64,000 bases of DNA from Hsuehochloa calcarea (lineage: Eukaryota; Streptophyta; Magnoliopsida; Poales; Poaceae), in NCBI GenBank assembly GCA_036346395.1, contig CM070599.1, positions 3,959,232-4,023,231 on the forward strand. Direction: 5' to 3'. Both the position numbers and the translations under genes were made by a program. The notes under the pieces were generated by a model, which saw nothing but the letters and a program-made list of their open reading frames with translations, was not told the origin of the DNA and ran no database searches. The stretch's first letter is position 1. Each line of letters begins with the position of its first letter. Below, piece by piece: positions 34,639 through 44,981 of the stretch.

Positions 34639-36881
34639 ATCAATCTTTTTGCACACCCCAATGCTCTAACCCCAACATTGCCGATGGTTGTAATATTTCA
34701 TTGCCAAAAGGTAATTTTTGCTGCCTTATAGTTAGTTGTATCCAAGTAAGTTTATAATTTTGTTTAATTGTTTTTATATATAATTTTAGCTGCACTTGTT
34801 TGTGCTAATAAGAAAGTGAGACCAAGGCTCCCTGGATTTAACAATCGTGATGGAACACTTCACATGTGGGATGAAAGTAGACTAAGATTTAAACTGCTTG
34901 ATTTTGATGATGACAGATTAAATCCTGAGTCATATGATACATTTGCCAATAAGGAGAATGAAATTGTCCCTGATTCAGTGTCTCCTAGTCCTTTTGTTTC
35001 ATATTCTCAAAGTCTTTTTGTAACAAGGTAGTGTTATATTTTTTTATTTTGTTTGTTTTTATGTTATGAATATTATTTCTAAAAGTTTTAGCATTAGTTT
35101 TGTATTAATTTCTTTTTGATTTCTTGTTATTTTCAATGTATATGACAAACAATTACATGAATCAATGGAGCGAATTTTACAGACTCAGCCTACTTCTCCT
35201 AAAGGGGTATTTTAGTTCACTTACAATCTCATTACATATAAATTACAGTAATTTATTTATGTAAATTTTATTCTTGTTCACTGTAATTATTCTTCAAAGT
35301 CTTAATAACTCATATTTCCAACACATGAATCAAAATCTAAGTAAATTATATACATGTTCCCGATTTATTGAAGTGTTAATGTTAATTATGTTGCATCTTT
35401 ATGTTATTTTTTCAGGCTGCTATATGTATGGTCACATTGGATTATTCGGAGGATGATGTTCAAGTGATTTCTAAACATAATAAAAAAGAAACCAACTTGC
35501 ATAAAGCTGTTGAATGCGTTCTAGTGAAAAAGGGCAGTATGGAGTCTAAGGATAGGCCCGTCATTGTTGAAACTGTATGTACCTTTTTCAATCTTTGTTT
35601 TATTATTTTTTTTACAGTTCATTTCTACAGTTTTTACAGTTGATGATGTTATGTAAAATTAATTAATTTGTACTGTAATTTTAGTAGTGTTATCTTTCAA
35701 TTCCTTTCTCTTGTTATTAATCTATTTCTTCTGTAACTTTAGTAATCTCATTTTTATTTAGATTGGTGGTCAGGTTGTTCTTTGAATGATCAATGATATT
35801 CGTATGGTTGCATGGTTTTACACTACCATGTCCTAGTTCTAACTGAACTAGTTTTTTTTTGTTTGCATCGGTTTTTTCTATTCATAATGGTTAATGTTTG
35901 TTCAGATACTTTGTTCGAAATGTTCTGTTTGTTGAACTTGGGAGGAGCTATTAAATTTCTATGATAATACAATATGGATACAAGGATTATTGATCTTGAC
36001 AATAGTTTATTTGAATGTTAAAATATCTTTATGAGTAGGTATAGTTGATACTTTATAGGCAGGTCTTTTAAGTTGGTTATTTTATTCTCTAAGTGTTGTA
36101 CTATCATTTTTTTGAGTTCATTTTTATTGGAATGTATTATTATTATTATTTTCTTTTAATAACTGTGTAAAGGGAATTAGTAGCTTGGCTAGTTTACTTA
36201 TTAAATGATATAGGGTATGGTAGTCATTGGAATATACATTGAGTGCATTATTTGTATTGTGAGCTGTTAGCACTAGGGAAGTGAGGTTCAACTTTGAAAA
36301 ATATGAGCAAGTAATGAACCAACTCTATAACTATAGTATTATAATGTTTGTAATAATTTTGTTTTTTACAGTTCATTTCTGCTGTTTTTACAGTTGATGA
36401 TGTTATGTAAAATTCATTAATTAGTACTATAATGTCTGTGAGTTCTATTTTTATTCGAACCAATTTCAATTATAATTTTTATGCTTATTAAGTATCTACT
36501 ACTTTCTATTTATTAGGATTCACCAGAAGTTCAAATTTTGGGTGAAATGAATTTCTCTGAAAAGTGCAATGAGCTTTGTGACATGACTGATCGTATCTAT
36601 AACAAAAAACTTATTGCTGAAACCAATGTTGGGTCATTTGGAAAATCTGATGACCCTATTCCTGAGGAGAAATTCTTGGCTGCTGTACGAGATGCTAGTG
36701 GTAGTTGTTCTGGTGGCAAGGAACCAATTCATGGGCCGAGGATAGTTATAATGCCGGCTAAAATTTCTTCTTCACCCTATGTTACTACTAGGCGTCGTTT
36801 TCCTGTTGCGAAGGAAGAGACATGCCATTATATTGCTATCTGCATCCTAGCATCCATATTACCATTTCTTCGTTTTATTTG
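34639..36881 (+). CDS. Captured multi-exon gene, possibly Ulp1-related N-terminal region
   Basis: Four exons join in one frame: 34,639-34,710, 34,790-35,027, 35,416-35,574 and 36,517-36,881, all with AG/GT borders. The phases match (1, 2, 0). The product contains 'CSNPNIADGCNISLPK', 'LPGFNNRDGTLHMWDE', an acidic 'LLDFDDDRLNPESYD', 'TLDYSEDDVQVISKH' and 'ISSSPYVTTRRRFPVAKEE'. The last motif recalls the region before the protease domain in Ulp1-like proteins carried by plant MULEs, but no catalytic His/Asp/Cys domain is present: the frame ends 26 residues later. There is no clear start codon, so exon 1 is probably internal. It lies in the MULE between the nested LTR and the right terminus. The function call is weak; the exon structure is strong. 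Confidence 0.5.
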
Positions 36882-37265
36882 ATTTACCTTTTATCTCCAT
36901 CTGCTTTCTTGTTCTATTGCTTTCTTCATCTTCTTTCTGATCTTGTCTTTGTTGTTTCATGTCTGCTCCTTTCTTGTCCTCGTGACATTCTTCTGTATTT
37001 GTTTCTTCTCTGCCATATATTTCCCCCTTTCTTATGTTCTAGTTTTTTCTTTGTTTGATCGATCCTGCAATTGATTTGGCTTGGTTACCAAGTTTGTGTA
37101 AGATTTGTTTTTTTAGTGGGTTGAAAATCTGGCCCAGAAGAGGCCAGCGAGAGACTAAAACAATGGGCCACAAACAAACCATAACAGGCCAGATCAGAAT
37201 CCAATAAGATGTGTAGTATATGTTTTTTGTTTTTTGTTTTGTTTTTTTTTTTTTTGAGTTGTATG

Positions 37266-37352
37266 ATCTTATACGTTGCTGTTTTGATCTAACAGTTTGG
37301 AATTTGACAGTTTTGTAAAGAGAAAACTGTCACCTTTTGTTTAGACAGACCC
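37266..37352 (-). repeat. MULE right terminus (copy C)
   Basis: Read inward on the minus strand: GGGTCTGTCTAAACAAAAGG, then a GACAGTTTT...AAAACTGTC stem, then CTGTTAGAT. The inverted twin is at 27,012-27,098. Confidence 0.6.
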
Positions 37353-37437
37353 ATATATATATGTGTGTGTGCGCGCGCGCGCCACTGTGTAACAGATGGG
37401 TGGCCACGCCGACGCCCTCCCGCATGCAGCCGCTTCC
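37353..37437. repeat. AT/GT/GC microsatellite at MULE edge
   Basis: (AT)n, (GT)n and (GC)n runs follow in direct succession at 37,353-37,383, then ordinary sequence. The inverted twin is at about 26,981-27,011. Confidence 0.75.
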
Positions 37438-39106
37438 TATATATACGTACCGAGATTCCACACCAAGGAGTGGAGCTTCAGCTGTCGTCGTGTTTCTTTC
37501 CTTAATTTAGCGTTTGTCTTGGTCGTCTTGTTGGTAGGTACTCCTCACTCCTCCCGCATGAATTATAGAAAGCAAACAATACAAAAAAAAAAGGTGCCAC
37601 TGTAGCAGATGGTGGACTCGGTTGGGCCAAATCCCCGCCCACCTCCTCTCCTCCTCTCAAATTATTTTCTTTTCTAAGTAAAAAAAAACAGGATATTACA
37701 TTGCCCTTGGGGCTTTGTCATCGTTGAGAGGATCAGTGGCTGTACCTAATAGAAAGTCGAAGTCCATTCCATGGATCATCTTGTGCTTGCGCTCTGTGTT
37801 TTGCTTTTCTTTATTTGGTTTTGCTTCTTCTCCTCTTATCTTCTTGATCTTGTGTTGTGCAAAGGACGTATAAGAGATGGCATAGGTATATATTGTTCAG
37901 ATCTTATCCATCTAGCCATGTTTGAAATAAGTTTTCGAAGTTGCCCGATTTTGGCCTGAGAAGGTTTTCTTGAGGTTCTTCTTTGCTAGGGTTTTGGGCT
38001 TGATCTTGCTCTATTTTTTACTGCTATATATGACAAGTGAGAAACTTACTTTGGTCACCATGACATGTTTTTTTTTTGCCCGGTTTTAGTGCAATTTGAC
38101 TTTGGAAACAAAAAGGTCCCAACATCGGATTGCTCGTGCTAAATCTTTGGTTGTTTTAAGTCCATGAGGTCTTGATCTAGGTCCTGTTAAGTTTGACGTA
38201 TTTTGGAGCCTTAGTTCTAAACTTGTGCAAGTTTTTCTCTCGTGACGTTTGCTATGTGTGCTGGATCGGTCACACTCCAATCTCCTTGGTGGTGTCAAAG
38301 CTACCGGTCTAGCTTGCTCGTTCCTTAAAATTGGAACTTGCCAAATTGGCACAAATTCTAAGGGGGAAAACACATGCTCTAGGACGGGCCTTGAACCCCT
38401 CCTCCCAAGGTCTCTTCCATGATTTCTATCACGTGTACACACACAATCTCAAAGTAACTCTCTCCCCAAATTAACCACCTCTTTCCTCCCCGTCTCGCCT
38501 CCTGATGGGAAGCCATCGGACAACTCCGACGACGCCGATGCCTTGGGCGGCGAAGGCAGCCTCCGCTTCACCCCGCCAAGGGCAAGAGCGGCATGCGAGT
38601 GCGCTACGGGTAGTTGACACACGTAGAGTTTTTTTTCCCCGAGTCCAGTGACGTCCAACTACAACAGAACACAATGCTTCTTTTCTTTTTTCTTAAAAAA
38701 AGACCCAGAAAGCTTCCAACTTGGCATGCCTGCCTGCAGTTTGTAGTGGGATCCACCTCGGGCCGTCCGCCGTCACATGGTCTTGAATTATAATGTTGAT
38801 TGATTGGAAATTGTTGGTTGATCGAATGCAGATTGTGCGGTGACATAGTCTCAACAATAACAAACGCTAATAAGAATATGAGATGATTATATAGTATTCC
38901 TTGCCCTTTTCTTCTTAGTTTCCTGTTTCTTTAGTTTGCGTTACTACCCGGTCGGTATGTATATCATCACCTGTGATCGATCTTATCTGATGTAATTTAG
39001 CCGGCTTAGTTACATCGCACGAATCCACATATTTGACTCACTTGTATAATTGCGTGAAACAGGGTCGATCCTCCGGTGAAAATTCATTTCCGTGCATGCG
39101 GGAGCA
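37438..39106 (+). promoter_or_regulatory. Promoter, leader and probable leader intron of DUF594 gene C
   Basis: A TATATATA box (37,438-37,445) is followed by a leader of about 90 bases and a donor-like TTGGTAG|GTACTCC at 37,537. A good acceptor, AAACAG|GGTCG, lies at 39,062, 45 bases before the ATG, so a 1.5-kb intron in the 5' leader is likely. The donor region is also conserved at 18,540, which supports its being functional sequence. No other gene is seen in this interval. Confidence 0.5.
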
Positions 39107-41149
39107 ATGGCTGGAGGGCCGCTGGAGCTCTGGAATCATTGGTCGATCCAGATCCTGGTACTCCTGAGCCTCGCGCTCCAGGTCGTCCTCTTCGCCTTGG
39201 CCGGTATCCGTCGGCGTAATGCCCTCCCCTGGCTGAGGCCCCTGCTCTGGCTGGCGTACCAGCAGGCCGACTCTACCGCGATGTACGCCCTCGGACACCT
39301 CTCCTCAGCAGTGCGACGCGCGAGCACCAGCTCGTCGCGTTCTGGGCGCCGTTCCTCCTGCTGCACATCGGTGGCCCTGACAACATCTCCGCCTACGCCC
39401 TCCAGGACAACCAGCTCTGGCTGCGCCACCTGCAGAATCTTGTCGTGCAGGTCCTCGGAGCCGCGTATGTCCTCGACAAACATGTGGCCCGCAATGGGTC
39501 CTTGGTCCTGCTGGCCGCCATCTTGATGTTCGTCGTAGGTGTTGTCAAGTACGGGGAGAGGACATGGGCGCTCAGGTGCAGCAACATGGACACAATCCGG
39601 AGCTCTCTCAAGGAACCACGAGCCAAACATCACCATTTCTACCCTCTGGATCAAGGGAGGATCAGGGAGGAGGGCCCCGACAAAGAGGAATTCCATCTGC
39701 GTCGTGCCCACTCCCTGTTCCACATATGCAAGCATGCGATAGTTGATTATTGGCTCGAGAAGGATCCAGAAAGCGAGGACACCAAGATGATTAGGGACCT
39801 TAGAAATAAAAGAGACTACGAGGGTATGTGGATTACGATGGAGATGGAGCTCTCACTACTGTATGACGTCCTCTACACCAAGGCAGCCGTGATCCACACT
39901 TGGCATGGCTACATTATCCGTGTCGTCTCACCGCTCGCCACTGCCGCATCGCTCCTTCTGTTCCAGTTCAGTGGCAAAGATGGGCACAGCAGAGTTGATG
40001 TTGCTGCCACCTATGCCTTGCTGGCTGGGGCCTTCCTCCTGGAGACGATATCGCTGTTGAAAGCGCTAGGGTCGACATGGACATATTCCTTCTTGCGTGC
40101 CACGCGATGGAGTTGGCTCCGGTGCGAAGCTCTGTGCACTGGAAGGTGGGATCGTCTTCGCCGGCTTGTCAAGACGATCACGGGAGGACAATGTGGTCGG
40201 GCAAGGAGGTGGTCGGGCAAAATTGGGCAGTACAACATGTTGCACTTCTGTGTTCGTCGCGACACATCCTTCAGCCCTCTTCTCGGCAGATTGGCTAAGA
40301 TGATGGGACTCAATGAGTGGTGGAATACGAAGCATTACTCGGGGACTACTGAGATTTCAGATGAGCTGAAGCAGCGGCTGTTCGAGTACATAGAGCGATT
40401 GCTCGGGAAGAACCAAGTGAACTCACAGGGTGTGCTCAGGAAGAGCTGGGGTCGACTGCCACTGGAGGATTTCGGTTGCTATCATGAATTTAAAGGGTTC
40501 TGGCTTGGCGCCGAGCTCCAAGAGGGCATCATTACTTGGCACCTGGGCACTGATATTTTCCTTGTCAAAAGCAGTGGAGCCAAGGCCGATGGTGCAGCTC
40601 AGCTGGTGAAGGCTATCCGGACACTGTCCAATTACATGATGTTCCTCCTCGTTGACCGCCCCGACATGCTACCGGGCCTTGCTCAGCGTGGGTTGTACCA
40701 ACGAACCTGCAAAAATTTGGTCAAGATATGGCATAAGGGTGTGCACCCAAATCGCAATCGTCCAAACAGGAATATATTTACTATGCTCAAGGAATTACCC
40801 CGCCTGCATGATGGCCCCAATCTTTCTGGACATAAGCAAACAGACAAGCTTGCCACCAAGCTATCCGAAGAGACGGAAGGCCGCGAGAAGGAACGCCGCA
40901 GCATTGATGTTCCTCGCCTCTATTTTGCTAACGATGTTAGCACAAAACTACTCCAAAAAGAAAACGAGAAAGGCAGCATGGCCGTGCTGGAGCTGCTGCG
41001 TGATGTCTGGTTGGATTTTATTACACTGCCAATCATTGCAGCAGGGAATCCCATGCCAAGAAGCTCAGCAGTGGCGGTGAGTTGACAACCGTCTTGTGGC
41101 TTATGGCAGACTACCTTCACAAAGATCGCCTCAATGCATTAGACAAGGC
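39107..41149 (+). pseudogene. DUF4220/DUF594 membrane protein gene, copy C
   Basis: The full-length copy, about 680 residues when read across its breaks, the usual size for this grass family. The N-terminal DUF4220 part has five to seven membrane segments. The middle holds 'TWHLGTDIFLV' and 'AIRTLSNYMMFLLVDRPDML', typical of the family. The DUF594 C-terminus has 'VLELLRDVWLDF' and 'GGELTTVLWLMADYL', the latter reached only after a frame change. Two lesions separate the frames: one C is missing near 39,304 (copy B and the fragment at 51,455 have CTCTCCCTCAG), and four bases are missing near 41,019 relative to 42,613. The role is unknown; it is predicted to be a membrane protein. The 546-residue open frame between the lesions is the intact middle. 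Confidence 0.88.
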
Positions 41150-41962
41150 TTGAATCATGTATTGAAAAAAAACGATTATTGTATCTCTTTTTTTTTAGAG
41201 TACACGGAGGATGAACACCATAGTCACCCCACCTACATACATGCATGTGCATCTATTACCCACTGGAATTTTGAGGAGGCTCGAGGTCCACTCGGAGCGC
41301 AGCACACGCTTTCTTACTGAACGCACATGCATCTATGTATTCTGATTAAATAGTTGTTGGACCAAGGAGGTGATGTAACATTCTATTTTTTTTTCCTTTT
41401 TAAAAGTTTATTTCAAATTAATTAATTCACAGTGTTGGTCTTCTTGTCGAGTTATTGCATTTATTTAAATCCAAATCCAAAATTCAAATCCTATTTCCAT
41501 CGTCTCAATTCAAAACTCGTCACCAAATTTCAATTTCAAAATTTGTTATTTGAATTTTCACGCAAAACCACATGGCCATTTCTTTTTCTTTTTTCCTTTT
41601 CTCCTCTTTCTCCTTCCTTCCTTTTTTTCTGTTTTCCTTTTCTTTGCCTGCACTCTGGCCGTGCCACCCTCGCCGTACCCACGTGCACCGGAGCTACGCC
41701 AGCCTGTGCCCAGGTGCTCCCGTGGTGCGCCGCGACTACACCATGTTGCGCCACGCCATGCGCCAGCGCGTGCCCAAGCCATGCCCACTCCTCCCACACG
41801 TGCCTCGCCCACGTCGGCGCGACATTCTGGCCGCGCCACCCGAGTCATCACCGCGCCACCTTCATTGCACAATCAATTTCTTCGTTACGGCAATCCCTCA
41901 TGAATGCATTGTCGTTTCGCTGATTTCAAAATGCATGCATGTAATGCTTCCGTCAACCGTGC
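40890..41962. repeat. Direct duplication, unit 1
   Basis: DUF594 3' end, its 3' flank, and a C/T-rich LTR-like stretch starting GTAACATTCTATTT. It repeats at 42,482-43,534. The reading frames in the GC-rich part (41,536-42,027) are shadows of low-complexity sequence. Confidence 0.85.
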
Positions 41963-42086
41963 TCGCGGTCTCGTCCGTTCAAATTCTGTCCGAGCCTATA
42001 TATGGAAGCTTCGTATGGGGACCCTGAAATCAAATTTGTTTCAAGTCAAGTGTTTGCACCAGAGGCACAACCCTTAACATGAAACA
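41963..42086. other. Tail of the LTR-like block after unit 1
   Basis: Contains 'gagcctatatatggaagctt', a possible TATA region of the LTR-like sequence. No gene is seen. It ends at the LTR scrap. Confidence 0.35.
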
Positions 42087-42487
42087 TGTTGAACGGAAAC
42101 GGTGACTAGAGAGGGTGAATAGGAGGACGCTCTCTTTTTCATCTTGATCGGATTTAACATATTTTTAACTCCAATAGCTATGAGAGCTATAAAGATCAAT
42201 GTACAAGAATAGCGGAAGACTTGTATTGAATCCAATCGAAACCCCAAAACAAAACAACCAAAATCAACAAAAACTCTATTCACAATGAGTTGGACGGTCA
42301 AACCTCTCAGCCTACTGGTCTGACCTCTCCATGGGGCTGTCTAATCTCTCCAAGGCGCGGTCTGACCTCCAACCTAATGGACAGTAAAATCATTGCGAAC
42401 TCGAAATCATAAATTAGTCTAACTTTTGATTCACAACTCCAAACTTTACGAAATTTTAAACATACCTTCTCTAGGATATCAGGAACG
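42087..42487 (-). mobile_element. LTR scrap (GGTCNGACC family)
   Basis: Starts TGTTGAACGGAAACGGTGAC on the plus strand and follows the layout of the LTR nested in the MULE (compare 33,594-33,990), including 'ccaatagctatgagagctat' and a decayed palindrome array (42,290-42,375). Identity is clearly lower than between the MULE copies. It is cut at 'atcaggaac', where it joins DUF594 sequence through a shared AGGAAC. Confidence 0.75.
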
Positions 42488-42750
42488 CCGCCTCATTGAT
42501 GTTCCTCGCCTCTATTTTGCTAATGATATTAGTAAAAAAAATACTCGAAAAAGAAGAAGAGAAAGGCAGCAAGGCCGTGCTGGAGCTGCTCCGTGATGTC
42601 TGGTTGGATTTTCTAGTCTACACTGCCAATCGATGCAGCAGGGAATCCCATGCCAAGAAGCTCAGTAGTGGCGGTGAGTTGACGTCCGTCTTGTGGCTTA
42701 TGGCAGACTACCTTAACCAAGATCGCCTCAATGCATTAGACAAGTCTTGA
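42482..42750 (+). pseudogene. DUF594 C-terminal fragment
   Basis: Encodes the last part of a DUF594 protein: 'VLELLRDVWLDFLVYTAN', 'RESHAKKLSSGGELTSVLW', ending 'RLNALDKS' and a stop. The final frame is intact here and shows what copy C lost, but a one-base insertion near 42,535 breaks the frame upstream and everything N-terminal is absent. It starts at the microhomology join with the LTR scrap. Confidence 0.85.
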
Positions 42751-43534
42751 ATCATGTATTGAAAAAAGCGATTATTGTAACTCATTTTTTTAGAGTACAC
42801 GGAGGATGAACACTATAGTCACCCCACCAACATATATGCATGTGCGTCTATTACACACACTAGGAATTTTGAGGAGGCTCGAGGTCCACTCGGAGCACAG
42901 CACACACTTTCTTACAGAACGCACATGCGTCTATGTATTATGATTAAATAGCAGTTGGACCAAGGAGGCGACGTAACATCCCAATTTTTTTGCCCTTTTG
43001 AAACATTTATTTCAAACTAATTAATTCACAGTGTTGGTCTTCTTGTCGAGTTTTTGCATTTATTTAAATCCAAATCCAAAATTCAAATCCTATTTCCATC
43101 GTCTCAATTCAAAACTCGTTGCCAAATTTGAAATTCAAATTTTGTTATTTGAATTTTCCGCAAAACCACTTAGTCATTTCTTTTTCCTTTTCCTTTTCTC
43201 CTCTTTCTCCTTCCTTCCTTTTTTCTGTTTTCCTTTTCTTTGCCTGTGCTCTGGCCGCGCCGCTCTCGCCGTGCCTGCGTGCACCTGAGCCGTGCCAGCC
43301 CGCGCCCTGGTGCTCCCGTGGCGCATCGCAGCTACACCATATCGCGCCACGCCCAAGCCACGCCATGCGTTGGCGTGCCCCGCCCATGTCGACGCGACAT
43401 TCTAGCCGCGCCACCCGCGTCATCACCGCGCCACCATCATTGCGCAATCAATTCCTTCGTTACCGCAATCCCTCATCAATGCATTGTCGTTTCGTCGGTT
43501 TCCAAATGCATGCATGTAATCCTTCCGTCAATCG
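42482..43534. repeat. Direct duplication, unit 2
   Basis: Second copy of 40,890-41,962, differing by scattered substitutions and small indels. It runs on to 43,650, where it meets the truncated Copia LTR. Confidence 0.85.
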
Positions 43535-43650
43535 TATTACAGGCATGCCTGTAATGCTTCGGAACTTGACACCGGAGTATCTGCCGATCGTTTGCACTAT
43601 CAATAACCTCGAGAACTTAGATGTGATGTCGGTCGAAGAAATGTTTGGAT
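43295..43650. repeat. Direct repeat left of the Copia element
   Basis: About 356 bp, repeated at 50,454-50,841 on the other side of the Copia element (there about 30 bp longer because of an indel). It includes 'tctgccgatcgtttgcact' and ends '...aatgtttggat'. Confidence 0.85.
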
Positions 43651-44961
43651 CATCCTAGTGCTGATGCTTCGCAACAACACCTCCGATGTATCCACACGTA
43701 CAGGGCAGGAACACCACGCGCTGGAGTGCTAGCACCGGCAGCGTGGTTGAGGAAGGCATGGCTATTAGGGTTTCGGGAGTTCTTCCAAAACAACCGTCTG
43801 TCACCCCATGCCACCGCCCCTCTTTATATAGGCATCCATGATGGGTCTCGAACTCGAGGCCCATTAGGAACTTGTGTCCTATACGAATTCGGATCACCAT
43901 CTAAATCAAATCCTAGCCCTTTAAGTGTGCGACCCTACAGGTTCTTGTGTAATCGGTTTGTAACTCGGAAACTCTTTTCCGACCACTAGTCGTCAGCGGC
44001 ACCTAGCAGCACATAATGATTCCCATACACACATAGAATATATCGGACGAACCTTGACGTAATAGGATCTATGACCATGTCCTCATCACTTACGACCAGT
44101 TCATACCTCTATACGACCAGGTTGCAATTGGTTCTGTGATTACGTTCGACCAGTCTACGACTATCTCGTATCTCTATACGACTAGTGCGTAACTGATCGA
44201 ACTAAGTGACCTACTCATGCATTCTCCCTTTGCCTCATGATATGTGGTTGAACTCTAGGTGAGATGATGTGTCATCCATGGAATGTTCAATTCTTTCTCG
44301 GTCGAGTGTCGGATTACTTCATGTGGTCGACACTTCAACCACTAGTGGCATGGCCATGCACTTTCTTTATCCGATCACCATGAGGGGCCCAAAGACATCT
44401 CTCCTGTTATGTTAGGAGGGGCAAATCCTATCTCGACCAGTCACATTCCTCCGCATGTTTCATAGCACCCGAAAGCTACCTTTATAACTACCCAGTTACG
44501 GAGTAGCGTTTGGCAACCCCTAATAGTGCTATTACACATGTAGGAAACTATGCTGATCTCAGGTCTAAGGATTATACATCATCATTACTTGAGACCAACT
44601 AATGACATATAGATTCATAACAATCTCAATAGTGTCTCAATGATTGGTCTATCCAGCCCCATGTTCTCTAACATGTGCTCACATTATTGATTCGATATCT
44701 CCAAATCCATGACCGGTAAAACATGGTCATCAATCAATACATGTGCTGGTCGTAGGGTCACTGGTGTTCCGACTAGTGACATCTGACCAGGGATACATTT
44801 AGAATGGTATCATATAAGTTAAAGAGTTTCACCAACAAGTCACATACTCATTGATCTATAATTGATGACTCATTCAAGGAACACGATAACATATTATCAA
44901 AATCATGAACATAATGAAGTATCATCATCTCTATGATTGCCTCTAGGGCATATTTCCAACA
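43651..44961 (-). repeat. Copia 3' LTR, truncated
   Basis: Ends at 44,961 in TTTCCAACA. It corresponds to 56,336 onward of the solo LTR. The join at its left edge shares GGAT with the flanking repeat. Confidence 0.88.
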
Positions 44962-44974
44962 GTTTCCCACTTGC
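44962..44974 (-). other. Copia polypurine tract
   Basis: The minus strand reads CAAGTGGGAAAC directly before the 3' LTR. Confidence 0.75.
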
Positions 44975-44981
44975 ACTAGAG

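Larger units (their letters stand above)
31468..37352 (+). mobile_element. Complete non-autonomous MULE (copy C)
   Basis: A 5,885-bp element with both termini: left GAGAATTGCTATCTATCTCC (31,468) and right ...TTTAGACAGACCC (37,352). Each end has an internal GACAGTTTT/AAAACTGTC-type stem. The 9 bases after the right end, ATATATATA (37,353-37,361), equal those before copy A's left end (20,260-20,268), consistent with the 9-bp duplication of Mutator-like elements, although the sequence is low complexity. No MuDR-type transposase is found. The cargo is an LTR-like block (33,594) and a multi-exon captured gene (34,639-36,881), so it resembles a Pack-MULE. Confidence 0.75.

Noticed and set aside
20269..37352. 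A Helitron or a hAT element as the carrier of the captured exons.
   Set aside because: There is no Helitron-type TC start with a 3' hairpin and CTRR end, and no 8-bp hAT-type ends. The stem-containing termini with a 9-bp AT flank fit a MULE better.
41536..42027. Overlapping open frames in GC-rich sequence on both strands, repeated at 43,119-43,658 and 50,469-50,740.
   Set aside because: They arise from low-complexity C/G-rich DNA in an LTR-like block, shift frame between the duplicated units and show no domain.
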